A DNA stretch of 64,000 nt from NCBI GenBank assembly GCA_900472575.1, contig UCIV01000049.1, positions 1 to 64,000 of the forward strand, read 5' to 3'. The notes beneath the pieces were generated by a model, which had not been told where the DNA came from, ran no database searches, and saw only the letters and a program-made list of their open reading frames with translations. The stretch is from Hyphomicrobiales bacterium. Its GTDB lineage: Bacteria > Pseudomonadota > Alphaproteobacteria > Rhizobiales > Rhizobiaceae. The position numbers and the translations under genes are program-made. Below are positions 33,129 through 41,832 of the stretch, in pieces; position 1 is the stretch's first letter; each line of letters starts with the position of its first letter.

Positions 33129-34046
33129 TCAGATGTGCAGCATGCCTTCCGCGATCTTCACTGCATGCCCTCCGATACGTGCCTTCGCGATCTGACCACC
33201 CTTGGAATCGATATGCAGATGGATGAAGGACGTGCGACCGATTTCCAAGCCTTGTTCCACGATGATCGGATGATGTCCCTCCGGCAAAGCATCGAATTGC
33301 TGGATCGCACCCGCCAGCGCGGCAACCGCAGCACCAGTCGCAGGATCCTCCCAGATGCGCATATCTGGCGAAAACATCCGTGCGTGAAATTTCGCCTGAT
33401 GATGCACGCCGCCCCTGCAATAGACATAGGCTGAAGCGAGCGCACCATCGACGAATGGGGCGACCCGCTCCCACAGGGTCGATTCAAATTCGAGATTCTG
33501 CACCGTTGCGAGATTTCGCAGCGGCACGAGCAGAAACGGAACCCCCGCAGTCCAAATCGACAGAGTATGGTTCTCAAACGCCATGTCAGTGGTTTTGACC
33601 GTAATCGAATCCGCGATGCCTTCCCGATCCAGCGGGATGTCTATCCTTACCGGGCGGCGTGGAAGCTCGAACTCGGCGAAGGTCGCCTCCCCCGTCCGCA
33701 TCCTGATCGCACAGCGAACCGGGCCGACCTTTTCTTCAATCACGGACATAAGATCGAGCTCTGTCACCCCGGGCTCGTGGTCTCGCTCCGCAAGCGCGAT
33801 GGCCGCACCGACCGTTGGGTGTCCCGCAAAGGGTAATTCTTTTCCCGGCGTAAAAATGCGAATCTGGGCCGAATGCCCGTTCGATTCCGCGGGCCACAGA
33901 AAGACCGTTTCCGACAGGTTTATCTCGCGTGCGATCGCCTGCATGGCGTCGTCCGAAAGTCCTTCCGTATCGAATATGACGGCAAGCGGATTGCCGGAAA
34001 GTCTCCGATCGGTGAAAACATCGTAGATGGCATAATGTCTTGCCAC
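33129..34046 (-). CDS. PhzF family phenazine biosynthesis-like isomerase
   Basis: PhzF-family protein of 305 residues, a diaminopimelate-epimerase-like fold. The N-terminal VFTDRRLSGNPLAVIFD and the EINLSETVFLWP stretch with the catalytic glutamate are conserved; the second half carries the EDPATGAAVAALAGA glycine-rich motif. No other phenazine genes are present, so an unknown housekeeping isomerase role is more likely. GGGAGGGGA four bases ahead of a GTG at 34046 decides the start; an in-frame codon at 34064 lies before this ribosome binding site. It is the last gene of the strand run that starts at the ABC importer. Confidence 0.88.
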   Translation of the reverse strand: MARHYAIYDVFTDRRLSGNPLAVIFDTEGLSDDAMQAIAREINLSETVFLWPAESNGHSAQIRIFTPGKELPFAGHPTVGAAIALAERDHEPGVTELDLMSVIEEKVGPVRCAIRMRTGEATFAEFELPRRPVRIDIPLDREGIADSITVKTTDMAFENHTLSIWTAGVPFLLVPLRNLATVQNLEFESTLWERVAPFVDGALASAYVYCRGGVHHQAKFHARMFSPDMRIWEDPATGAAVAALAGAIQQFDALPEGHHPIIVEQGLEIGRTSFIHLHIDSKGGQIAKARIGGHAVKIAEGMLHI

Positions 34047-34112
34047 GACTCCCCTCCCTTTCAAGACAGTGCCGCACCCTGCCCGAGCGCGCTTAAGGAA
34101 GCAAGCGACAGG

Positions 34113-34868
34113 CTAGCGGCCTATGCCGGAGAAAAACCAGTCCAAAATTGGCGACATCAGCGGATTATAGTTGTGGGCAATGGGATCTGCAGATCGGATG
34201 ACGACGACGCCGTCGATCTCCTGCTCCTTGTCATGCGGCATATGCGCCTCAATCCGGGCCTTAATTTCGGACGATGTCACCGGAAAGCGATAAAGCCTGA
34301 AAACCACGATGCGGTTATCCTTGTGGCTGGCATAAAAATGCTGATCTGCCTCTGCTTCAGAGAGAGCGAGCCCCGTTTCCTCACGCACTTCTCTCGCCAT
34401 ATTGCCCGCAACATCGAGCTTTCCATCAATGATGTCGCTGAGGTCGAGCGAGCCGGCTGCGCAATAGACTTGCCCCGGATTGGCCGTGCGATCGCTCATA
34501 CGGATGGCAATGATCGCGCCGTCGGACGAGACGATCACCGCAAAACCGAACAGATGCAGAGCCCCTTCGGGATCAGGCCGCTTGCGCCACCACAGAAGCG
34601 TCGAATAGGGAATGACATGAGCTACCCCTCTAATGACGCCCTGATCGTAGGTCAGATGCCGCTGAACCATTTGGCCGTTGAAGAGATGCGGATTGGCGTT
34701 GATTTCCCTTTCCCAATTCGCCTCGATTTCAGCCTGATGCACCACGTAGAGCGGATGCGGATCGTCTACCACCGAAAGATCGAAGGCATCGACGCGCACA
34801 GGACTTGTAGATGGCGGCCAGATACCTGCAGGCCTGACAGCTAACCCGGGAGCGAAAGGGGTTGTCAT
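34113..34868 (-). CDS. Nudix hydrolase with an expanded Nudix box
   Basis: Nudix protein of 251 residues. The catalytic REVREETG helix is intact at about residues 164-171, but the front of the Nudix box departs from G-x5-E-x7-REUxEExGU: counting back from REV, the Glu is not present at the expected place, and the nearest G-x5-[D] is about six residues too far upstream (GSLDLSD...DGKLDVAGNM). The N-terminal 100 residues form a separate domain typical of this rhizobial subgroup. The substrate is unknown. ATG at 34868 overlaps the stop of the upstream nuclease gene by 4 bases (ATGA), so translation is coupled. Confidence 0.8.
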   Translation of the reverse strand: MTTPFAPGLAVRPAGIWPPSTSPVRVDAFDLSVVDDPHPLYVVHQAEIEANWEREINANPHLFNGQMVQRHLTYDQGVIRGVAHVIPYSTLLWWRKRPDPEGALHLFGFAVIVSSDGAIIAIRMSDRTANPGQVYCAAGSLDLSDIIDGKLDVAGNMAREVREETGLALSEAEADQHFYASHKDNRIVVFRLYRFPVTSSEIKARIEAHMPHDKEQEIDGVVVIRSADPIAHNYNPLMSPILDWFFSGIGR

Positions 34869-35974
34869 GGGAGGTTTATCTCCACGACCACGGGGCAATG
34901 GTCGGATGCCTTGGGTCTGTCCCAGCCGATACGCGGATAGCGCTCCACCTCCTGCCCCGGCGGAAAAACCGTGCGAAACGGTTGGCCGTTGCGAATGACA
35001 TCCGGAACTGCAGCCGGATTATGATCCGCAAGTACCGGAGAGAGCCAGAGGTAGTCGAGTTGGCAGAGATGCTGTTCTTCTGGCCCGCGCGCATGATAAA
35101 GCGTCCAACGATCCATCACACCGCGCCGGGTCATGACATTGTGCGCAAAGTCGTCGTGACTGAAAACGTCGAGTGCACTCGTTTCCTCCGTCACAGGCTC
35201 GAACCGATAGCCGGTGCGGCGGGTGCCGATCACCTTCACCCGCTCCTGATAATCATTCATGTCGCCGCAGATAGCGAAATTCATTCGACCGGTATTCTCC
35301 GTACCGAATCTTTTCTCGATGATGTGTCGCACGGCCTTCGCTTCTGCGATCCGCAGCGCCATCGTACCGATACGTCCGTCCTTGTTGTCGCGTGCATTAC
35401 TCATCGATTTGAAATGCACGACGTAGAGCGACAATCGCTTGTCCCCGATTTTGAGATCCAGTTCCAGGCAGTCGCGTTTGAAAATCTTGTCGGTCGGTCG
35501 GCTGGTCAGCGCTAGTTCGTCGTTAAACAGATCGAGATCCTGATAGGTCAGCATCGCGTGGCTGCGGACATCGAGTACTTCTATTTTCTGGCCGCTTCGC
35601 GTCTCGTCGCGCATCAGGACCGCGACATCGATGCCGCGCCCATCATTACCCTCAACCAGAAACTTCTGCAGATAGCCATTGCCGACCATGCGGTATAGAT
35701 AACCATATTCGAAAGCCTGCAGCGCCGGCATGTTGTCGACTTCCTGCAGGCACAGGATATCGGCATCCGCATCGGCGATGGCGAGTGCCGAAAGCTGGCG
35801 GGTATCATCCGTCTCGGCGATAAGCCGGGCCTGCTCAAGTTGCTCGTACTCCTGTTTGCTGCCCACCTCGAACAGTCGCAGAACCCTGTCCTGGCGCAAC
35901 TGATTGCGCCAGCCGGAGAAATCGAAACGGGTCATGAGGTTTTCGATATTGAAGGTACCGAGGCGAAGAGACAT
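34865..35974 (-). CDS. Endonuclease/exonuclease/phosphatase (EEP) family protein
   Basis: EEP-family metal-dependent phosphoesterase of 369 residues. The expected motifs are present in order: TFNIENL near the N-terminus, CLQEVD (metal glutamate), GIDVAVL, GDMNDY (Asp-x-Asn) and the C-terminal KASDHCPVV (Asp-His). It has no signal peptide. The substrate, nucleic acid or a phosphate ester, is not indicated. It is coupled by ATGA overlap to the Nudix gene and lies 50 bases after the ABC ATPase gene, probably in the same transcription unit. Confidence 0.85.
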   Translation of the reverse strand: MSLRLGTFNIENLMTRFDFSGWRNQLRQDRVLRLFEVGSKQEYEQLEQARLIAETDDTRQLSALAIADADADILCLQEVDNMPALQAFEYGYLYRMVGNGYLQKFLVEGNDGRGIDVAVLMRDETRSGQKIEVLDVRSHAMLTYQDLDLFNDELALTSRPTDKIFKRDCLELDLKIGDKRLSLYVVHFKSMSNARDNKDGRIGTMALRIAEAKAVRHIIEKRFGTENTGRMNFAICGDMNDYQERVKVIGTRRTGYRFEPVTEETSALDVFSHDDFAHNVMTRRGVMDRWTLYHARGPEEQHLCQLDYLWLSPVLADHNPAAVPDVIRNGQPFRTVFPPGQEVERYPRIGWDRPKASDHCPVVVEINLP

Positions 35975-36024
35975 GCAAACTTCCCTATTGCGACCGGCAC
36001 ATTAGCGGCTCGACAGTTAGCTGG

Positions 36025-37053
36025 CTACAGCCTCCAGGCCGAGCGGATGATGATCGCTACCATGTCGCCGACCTTGACCGGCTGGCGGCTGAACGCGCGC
36101 AAAACCTGCTCGTCGCCGAGTGCCAGTTTCAGCGCGTAACGCTCGCCCTCGAACAGCACGGATGTTACACGCGCAGGCACGCCTTCGCCGGCGATCTCCA
36201 CATCCTGCGGCCGGATGAGAATATCGGCACAATCGGCGCCATGTGAGCGGCTGAGCAGTTGCTGCAAGACATCCCAGTCCAGCCGACGGTTCTCGACCGA
36301 GGCTGCCGGCCATGCGACGATCGCCCCCTGCCCGACCAGTCCGCCAACCAGCCGGCCTTCCGGACGGGCATAGATTTCCTGCGGGCTTGCCACCTGCAAC
36401 AGCCTGCCTTCCGACATCACCGCGACATCCGTCGCCAGCGCCATCGCTTCCGCCTGGTCATGCGTGACATAAATCATCGTCGCGCCGGACCGTTGATGAA
36501 ACTCGCGGAACGTCTCTTCCATTTCCTGCCGCAGATGCCGATCGAGATTGGCGAGCGGCTCGTCGAGCAGAACCACATCAGGCTCCGTCACAAGGCATCG
36601 CGCCAACGCAACACGCTGTCGCTGGCCACCGGAGAGATCAGCGGGACGGCGATCCGCATAGGCTTCGAGCCTGACCGCCGCGAGCGCCTCCCGGATTTTG
36701 GTCGAGCGTCTCTCACCGGTGACACCGCGAACCTTGAGCGGATAGCCGACATTGTCGGCAACGCTCATATGCGGCCACAGCGCGTAGGACTGGAACACCA
36801 TCGCCATGTTGCGATGTTCCGGCGCCACCATCTCGCCGGCATCGGCCAGCACCCGGTCACCAAGCAGGATCGAGCCGTCGGTCGGCTGCTCGAAGCCGGC
36901 GATCATTCTGAGCACCGTCGTCTTGCCGCAGCCGGAGGGGCCTAGCAATGCGAGAAAACCACCATCGCGAACTTCCAGCGATACATCGTTCACGGCTGGG
37001 CGGCCGCCGGTTTCGAATGCCTTGGACAGGCGGTTTAGGATCAGCTTCGCCAC
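36025..37053 (-). CDS. ABC transporter ATP-binding protein, Fe(III)-type
   Basis: ATPase of 342 residues of the FbpC/PotA group. Walker A is GPSGCGKTT near residue 39, the signature LSGGQRQRVALARC near 135, and Walker B VVLLDEPLANLD. After about residue 240 there is a TOBE-type regulatory region (LIRPQDVEIAGEGVPARVTS). It energises import through the membrane gene directly upstream, whose stop it overlaps by 13 bases. The start is GTG at 37053. Confidence 0.92.
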   Translation of the reverse strand: MAKLILNRLSKAFETGGRPAVNDVSLEVRDGGFLALLGPSGCGKTTVLRMIAGFEQPTDGSILLGDRVLADAGEMVAPEHRNMAMVFQSYALWPHMSVADNVGYPLKVRGVTGERRSTKIREALAAVRLEAYADRRPADLSGGQRQRVALARCLVTEPDVVLLDEPLANLDRHLRQEMEETFREFHQRSGATMIYVTHDQAEAMALATDVAVMSEGRLLQVASPQEIYARPEGRLVGGLVGQGAIVAWPAASVENRRLDWDVLQQLLSRSHGADCADILIRPQDVEIAGEGVPARVTSVLFEGERYALKLALGDEQVLRAFSRQPVKVGDMVAIIIRSAWRL

Positions 37054-38735
37054 GGTACCACACCTTTCGGCAGTCTCTTCGCCATCAGTTCCAGCACCAG
37101 CATCATCGCGATCACCATGATGACCACGAGGACGGAAAGCGCTGCAGCGAGATTGAAGCTGCCGCTATCATCGAGATTGTAAATCGCCACGCCGAGCGTC
37201 TGCGTGCCGGCCGACCAGAGGATGGCCGAGACCGTGAGCTCGTTGCAGGCAATGAGAAAGACCAGAATGACGGACGCACCGGCCGCCGGAGCCACCAGCG
37301 GCACCACGATATCCACCAGCCGCCGTCCGAACCCTGCGCCTGCGAGGCGTGCAGCCTCTTCCAGAGACGGATCGAGTTGCCGGAACGCACTCACCACCGG
37401 CTTCAGACTGACCGCAAAGAAGCTGGAGAAATAGGCAACGAGAATAATCCAGATCGTGCCGTAGATCGAAATCCCGATGATCGGGATCGGCGCGGCAAAG
37501 ACCAGGATCAGCGCGACAGCGAGCACGATACCCGGCAGCGCGTAAGGGATTTCGGCAAGCGCCGAAAGCACTGGTGCCAAGCGGCTTTTCGAGCGTACGA
37601 GATAATAGCCCGTCAGCACAGTCACCACCAGGAGACCAAGCGCCGTCGCAAGCGACAGCGATACGGAATTGGTGAACGCCGTACGGGTGATCGACTGCTT
37701 GAACAGGACCTCGCGATAGGCGTCCAGCGTTGCGGTCGTCGGCGTCAACGGCACGCCATAGGCGGGCGCAAGCGAGCTTGCGATGAGCGCCGTCAGCGGC
37801 ATGACGAGCGTGATGAAAATCGCCAGCCACAGCACCAGTTCGCCGATCAGACGCCAGTTTCCAAGCCGGAACATCGCCACCTGCCCTGAGAGCCCGATGA
37901 CGCGATAGTCGCGCCCGCGCAAAACCCGTTCCTCGACCGTCAGGCCGATGACCGACAGGATCGCGATGAGACCGGAAAGCAGCGAGACGTCGGCAAAGGT
38001 GTTCGTTCCGAAAGCGGCGAATTTCGAATAGATCAGCGTCGGTAGCGTGTAGATCGAGGCCGGAATGCCAAGAATGGCCGGAATGCCGAAATTGCCGACG
38101 CAGGAAACGAAAGCGATCGCTGCACCGGCGACGAAACCGGGCAGTGACAAGGGCAGAATGATATCCTTCAGCACCTGCCAGGACGATGCACCTGACAGCC
38201 CTGCGGCCTCGACGCCATCACGCGGCAGGGCCAGAAGACCGGCGCGCAACGACAGGAAGACCAGCGGCGCATTCTGCACGCCATAAAGCAGCGCAATACC
38301 GCCGATAGAATAAAGCGGCTGCGGGCTCCCAAGCGGCGGCGCCATTCCGATCGCCTTCAGAAGCGCGCTCGAGGGGCCGGTCATGCCGATCCAGGACAGA
38401 GCCGTCACCTGCGGCGGGATCATCGTCGGCAGCATGAACAAGAAACCCAAAGCCGTCTTGCCGCGCACGTCAAACAGTGTCAGCAGCAGCGCAAACCCGC
38501 CGCCGAGGATGACGGCCGCGATCATGCCGAGGATTGAGGTAGTGAGCGTGTCATAAACCGCCTGCCAGACGACAGGATCGGAAAGAAGCGCACGCGCACC
38601 GCCATTGAAAAGCGATGAAAAGCCGGTCGCGGCAAGCCGTCCGAGCGGCAGGACGCTCAGGAAGAAGATCACCACTACGACAAAGGAAAACAGCCAGCGG
38701 GGCTGGCTGTTTCCTCGATTCTGAGATCGGAACAT
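37041..38735 (-). CDS. ABC transporter permease, duplicated (SfuB/FbpB-like)
   Basis: Permease of 564 residues made of two MetI-type domains, as in SfuB/FbpB iron importers. EAA loops are seen in each half: EAAGLSGASSWQVLKDIILPLS (first) and EEAARLAGAGFGRRLVDIVVPL (second). About twelve membrane segments are predicted. It lies between the binding-protein gene (11-base gap) and the ATPase gene. Substrate assignment rests on family resemblance; the same family also contains phosphonate, sulfate and thiamine systems. Confidence 0.9.
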   Translation of the reverse strand: MFRSQNRGNSQPRWLFSFVVVVIFFLSVLPLGRLAATGFSSLFNGGARALLSDPVVWQAVYDTLTTSILGMIAAVILGGGFALLLTLFDVRGKTALGFLFMLPTMIPPQVTALSWIGMTGPSSALLKAIGMAPPLGSPQPLYSIGGIALLYGVQNAPLVFLSLRAGLLALPRDGVEAAGLSGASSWQVLKDIILPLSLPGFVAGAAIAFVSCVGNFGIPAILGIPASIYTLPTLIYSKFAAFGTNTFADVSLLSGLIAILSVIGLTVEERVLRGRDYRVIGLSGQVAMFRLGNWRLIGELVLWLAIFITLVMPLTALIASSLAPAYGVPLTPTTATLDAYREVLFKQSITRTAFTNSVSLSLATALGLLVVTVLTGYYLVRSKSRLAPVLSALAEIPYALPGIVLAVALILVFAAPIPIIGISIYGTIWIILVAYFSSFFAVSLKPVVSAFRQLDPSLEEAARLAGAGFGRRLVDIVVPLVAPAAGASVILVFLIACNELTVSAILWSAGTQTLGVAIYNLDDSGSFNLAAALSVLVVIMVIAMMLVLELMAKRLPKGVVPWRS

Positions 38736-38746
38736 GAGGCCTTATA

Positions 38747-39727
38747 TCAGCCCTTGGTGCCGAAAATATCGGAGAACGTCTTCACGTCCTTTTCCGAGTT
38801 CTTCAGCGCGTCCGCGGCGTTGAGCGGCAGAACCTTGATCTTGTCGCGTGCCGGGTAGCCGGCCGGCAGGTCGATACCGTTGCGCGCCGGGATGTAGCCG
38901 AGGCCTGCTGCGATCTTCTGGCCGTTTTCCGAGAGAAGATAGTCGATGAACTTTTTGGCATTGTCCTGATGTTTGGTCGACGACAGGATCGCAGCCGGTT
39001 CGGTGACAGCCGAAACGCCTTCCTTCGGGAAAACGAACTCGACCGGGGCGCCCTTTGCCTTTTCGCGGATCGGCATGTAGTCGACGACGACACCATAGGC
39101 CTTTTCGCCGGAGGCGACAGCCTTCAGCACGCCACCATTGCCGCCGGCAGCAACTGCACCGTTATCCTTGAGCTGCTTGTAATAGTCCCAGCCAAGGCCA
39201 TCGACGGCAGCCAGCGTCTGAGCGTGGATGAGAGCGGCGCCCGAAGCGACCGGGCTCGGCATGGTGACAAGACCCTTGGCTTCCGGCTTGGCAAGATCGG
39301 CCCAGCTCGTCGGCTTCATCGCAGCCTGGGTGTTGTACATGATGCCGGTGGTGATCAGCTTGGTCGAGTAGTAGTAACCGTCGGCATCATAGAGCGAAGC
39401 GTCGAAATTCTTGGCTTCCGGCGACTTGTAGGCCAAGAGCTGGCCGGCGGCCTTCATGCGCTCGAACGTCACGGTGTCGGCGATCAGCAGAATGTCGGCG
39501 ACCGGGTTGCCGGCAGCGATCTCGGCGTTGAGCTTTGCCATGATCTGCGGAGTTCCGTCACGCACCCACTCGACATCGACGCCCGGATTGGCGGCCTTGA
39601 AGCCGTCGATGGTTGCCTGCGCATCGGCATTCGGCTGGCTGGTATAGACCACCAGGTCGGCAGCGTTGACAACGCCGGCGAGACCGAGCGCGACAAGCGC
39701 CGTGAAAGAGGAAAGGAGCTTTTTCAT
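38747..39727 (-). CDS. ABC transporter substrate-binding protein, Fe(III)-type
   Basis: Periplasmic binding protein of 326 residues with a signal peptide (KKLLSSFTALVALGLAGVVNA). The mature part starts DLVVYTSQPNADAQATIDGF, the type 2 periplasmic fold of the FbpA/iron-(III) group. A GYYYSTKLITTGI segment is present, but I cannot place the tyrosine pair that binds iron in FbpA with certainty. The start is ATG at 39727; an in-frame extension to 39781 precedes it without signal-peptide features. First gene of the importer operon. No RirA or Irr box is evident in its promoter region. Confidence 0.88.
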   Translation of the reverse strand: MKKLLSSFTALVALGLAGVVNAADLVVYTSQPNADAQATIDGFKAANPGVDVEWVRDGTPQIMAKLNAEIAAGNPVADILLIADTVTFERMKAAGQLLAYKSPEAKNFDASLYDADGYYYSTKLITTGIMYNTQAAMKPTSWADLAKPEAKGLVTMPSPVASGAALIHAQTLAAVDGLGWDYYKQLKDNGAVAAGGNGGVLKAVASGEKAYGVVVDYMPIREKAKGAPVEFVFPKEGVSAVTEPAAILSSTKHQDNAKKFIDYLLSENGQKIAAGLGYIPARNGIDLPAGYPARDKIKVLPLNAADALKNSEKDVKTFSDIFGTKG

Positions 39728-39816
39728 GGGAGAGTTCCTGTTTGAGTTGACGCGCTTAAACACACATTCAACGACACTCATGTGACAGGCTTCGGCCTAA
39801 GGCTGAGTTCCGACGA

Positions 39817-39849
39817 AAAAAGGGCGGATCGCCTGTGGATCCGCCCTTT
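39817..39849 (-). terminator. Intrinsic terminator of the aminotransferase gene
   Basis: GGGCGGATC (39822-39830), a 7-base loop and GATCCGCCC (39838-39846). On the minus strand it is followed by TTTTTT, 23 bases beyond the aminotransferase stop. Confidence 0.8.
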
Positions 39850-39872
39850 CCATACGAATTCGTGAGCAGCAA

Positions 39873-41117
39873 TCAGATGATCGGCAGGCTTTCGTGTTCA
39901 CTTACCGATGCGTGGGCGACCAGACGTCCAAGGCGCTTGATGCCTTCGTCGATCATCTCGTCGTTGGCGCAAGAGAACGATACGCGCAGCGTGTTGGCAT
40001 TGCTGCCATCCGCATAAAACGCCTTGCCCGGCACGAAGGCGACCTTTTCCGTCGCCAGTGACTTGGCGAGCAGTTCGGCCCCGTCCATGCCCTCCGGCAG
40101 CGTGATCCAGACGAACATACCGCCTTCCGGCTTCGTCCATGTCGTACCTTTCGGCATGTACTTTTCAAGCGCCACCAGCATCGCATCACGGCGGCCGCTG
40201 TAGACGCGCTTGATCTTGGCAACCTGTTCGGCAAAACCCCGCGAAGCGACATGTTCGACGGCGATCTGGTTGATCGTCGAGGAATGCAGGTCGGCCGCCT
40301 GTTTCATCAGAACCAGCTTGCGGATGACAGGCATCGCGGCAATGACGAAGCCGACGCGCAGGCCCGGAGCCAGCGTCTTGGAAAAACTGCCGCTATAGAT
40401 CGTGCGCGTGTTCTCGATGCCGCCCTTGCGCGCGATATCCAGAGACAGGATCGGCGGGACTGCCTCGCCGTCGAAGCGCAGGTTTTGATAGGCCGCATCC
40501 TCGAGGATCGCGATATCCAACTCGTCGGCCAGCGCCAGTAGTTTTTCACGGCCCGCGCGGTCGATCGTCTCACCTGTCGGGTTGGAGAAATCGGCAGACA
40601 GATAGGCGAACTTGACGGCCCCCCCCAGTTTGGAAGCCGTATCCCGATAGGCATCCGGCGTGCGGTTGCCGTTCAGCGAAAGCTGGTCGTAATTCGGCTC
40701 ATAGGCGTTGAAGGCCGACAGCGCGCCGAGATAGGTCGGCCAGGTGACCAGCGCGGTATCCTTCGGCGACAGGAAAAGCTTGCCGAGATAATCGAGTGCC
40801 TGCTGCGAACCGGACGTGATGAACACGTTGTCGGCGGTACAGTCGATACCGATCTTGGCGACATCCTCGACGATCCAGTCACGCAGCGGCTTGTAGCCCT
40901 CACTGACCGAATATTGCAAAGCCGAGTTCACCTGCGCGCTCGAAAAAATATCGGCGTAAGCTGCCTTGAACTCTTCCGCCGGAAACAGAGCCGGATCAGG
41001 AATGCCGCCTGCAAACGAAATGATATCGGGCTGCTCCAGAAGCTTCAGCAGTTCACGGATTTCCGACGCCTTCATCCGGCTGGAACGCGTGGCGAAGATA
41101 TGTTCCCAATCAAGCAT
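39873..41117 (-). CDS. PLP-dependent class I/II aminotransferase (2-aminoadipate type)
   Basis: Fold-type I aminotransferase of 414 residues, in the AAT-like LysN/MocR-free branch without a DNA-binding domain. The N-terminal region SFAGGIPDPALFP, the PLP-site aspartate/asparagine segments (SADFSNPTGE and ILEDAAYQNL), and the lysine in SGSFSKTLAPGLRVGF are all present. It probably acts on 2-aminoadipate or branched/aromatic amino acids. The 5' region contains the perfect inverted repeat at 41173-41191. Confidence 0.88.
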   Translation of the reverse strand: MLDWEHIFATRSSRMKASEIRELLKLLEQPDIISFAGGIPDPALFPAEEFKAAYADIFSSAQVNSALQYSVSEGYKPLRDWIVEDVAKIGIDCTADNVFITSGSQQALDYLGKLFLSPKDTALVTWPTYLGALSAFNAYEPNYDQLSLNGNRTPDAYRDTASKLGGAVKFAYLSADFSNPTGETIDRAGREKLLALADELDIAILEDAAYQNLRFDGEAVPPILSLDIARKGGIENTRTIYSGSFSKTLAPGLRVGFVIAAMPVIRKLVLMKQAADLHSSTINQIAVEHVASRGFAEQVAKIKRVYSGRRDAMLVALEKYMPKGTTWTKPEGGMFVWITLPEGMDGAELLAKSLATEKVAFVPGKAFYADGSNANTLRVSFSCANDEMIDEGIKRLGRLVAHASVSEHESLPII

Positions 41118-41172
41118 GGGGATGTTTCCTGTTATTTCAATTTTGTTGTCATCGCTTTACAGAAATTCCGAC

Positions 41173-41191
41173 AGGTCAGCAATACTGACCT
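41173..41191. promoter_or_regulatory. Perfect inverted repeat upstream of the aminotransferase
   Basis: AGGTCAG-CAATA-CTGACCT, 7-base arms with a 5-base spacer, 56 bases before the aminotransferase start and 126 bases before fucU. Candidate operator for a GntR- or Lrp-type regulator; no regulator gene is adjacent. Confidence 0.45.
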
Positions 41192-41316
41192 ATCGTCTCC
41201 TGCGACATTTTTTGTCTCCATGACATTCCGTCGGTGATGACATTTCACTGGTGCGCATCGGCATTTGCCTGCGATAACTGGGGAATGAAGTTTCACGTGT
41301 CTTGGAGGAGAGACGA

Positions 41317-41769
41317 ATGCTGAAGAACCTGGATCCGGCGCTGAATGCCGATATCCTTTATGCCCTGAAGTCGATGGGCCATGGCGATACGCTCGTGCTT
41401 GCCGACGCCAATTTCCCGTCGGATTCGATTGCCCGGCAGACCTCACTCGGCAGATTGTTGCGGATGGATAACATCTCGGCGCCACGCGCCATGAAGGCGA
41501 TCCTTTCGGTCCTGCCGCTCGACACGCCCTTGCAGCCCTCGGTCGGGCGTATGGAGGTTATCGGCCAGCCGGACACGATCCCGGAGATCCAGAAAGAAAT
41601 TCAGGCCGAAATAGATGCGGCCGAGGGCCAGTCCGCGCCGATGTACAGCATCGAACGCCATGCCTTCTACGAGAACGCGAAAAAGGCCTATTGCGTCATC
41701 GCCACCGGCGAATTGCGCTTCTACGGCTGCTTCATTCTTACCAAGGGCGTTATTCCGCCCAAGGAATGA
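41317..41769 (+). CDS. RbsD/FucU family sugar mutarotase
   Basis: FucU/RbsD pyranase of 150 residues that interconverts sugar anomers. The conserved N-terminus (LDADI-like LNADILYALKSMGHGD), the TPLQPSVG region and the C-terminal YENAKKAYCVIATGE with the tyrosine are recognised. GGAGGAGA precedes the ATG at 41317, so the upstream TTG at 41302 is not used. It stands alone: no fucose or ribose genes are in the window. A bidirectional terminator follows. Confidence 0.85.
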   Translation: MLKNLDPALNADILYALKSMGHGDTLVLADANFPSDSIARQTSLGRLLRMDNISAPRAMKAILSVLPLDTPLQPSVGRMEVIGQPDTIPEIQKEIQAEIDAAEGQSAPMYSIERHAFYENAKKAYCVIATGELRFYGCFILTKGVIPPKE

Positions 41770-41773
41770 TGAT

Positions 41774-41810
41774 GAAAAGCACCGCGCGGTTATCCCGCGC
41801 GATGCTTTTT
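41774..41810. terminator. Bidirectional terminator between fucU and ilvC
   Basis: AAAAGCACCGCGCGG-TTAT-CCCGCGCGATGCTTTTT, with one mismatch in the stem, ends in T on both strands. It serves the convergent fucU and ilvC genes. Confidence 0.85.
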
Positions 41811-41832
41811 CCTTACTTGGTAACCGAGCCGA

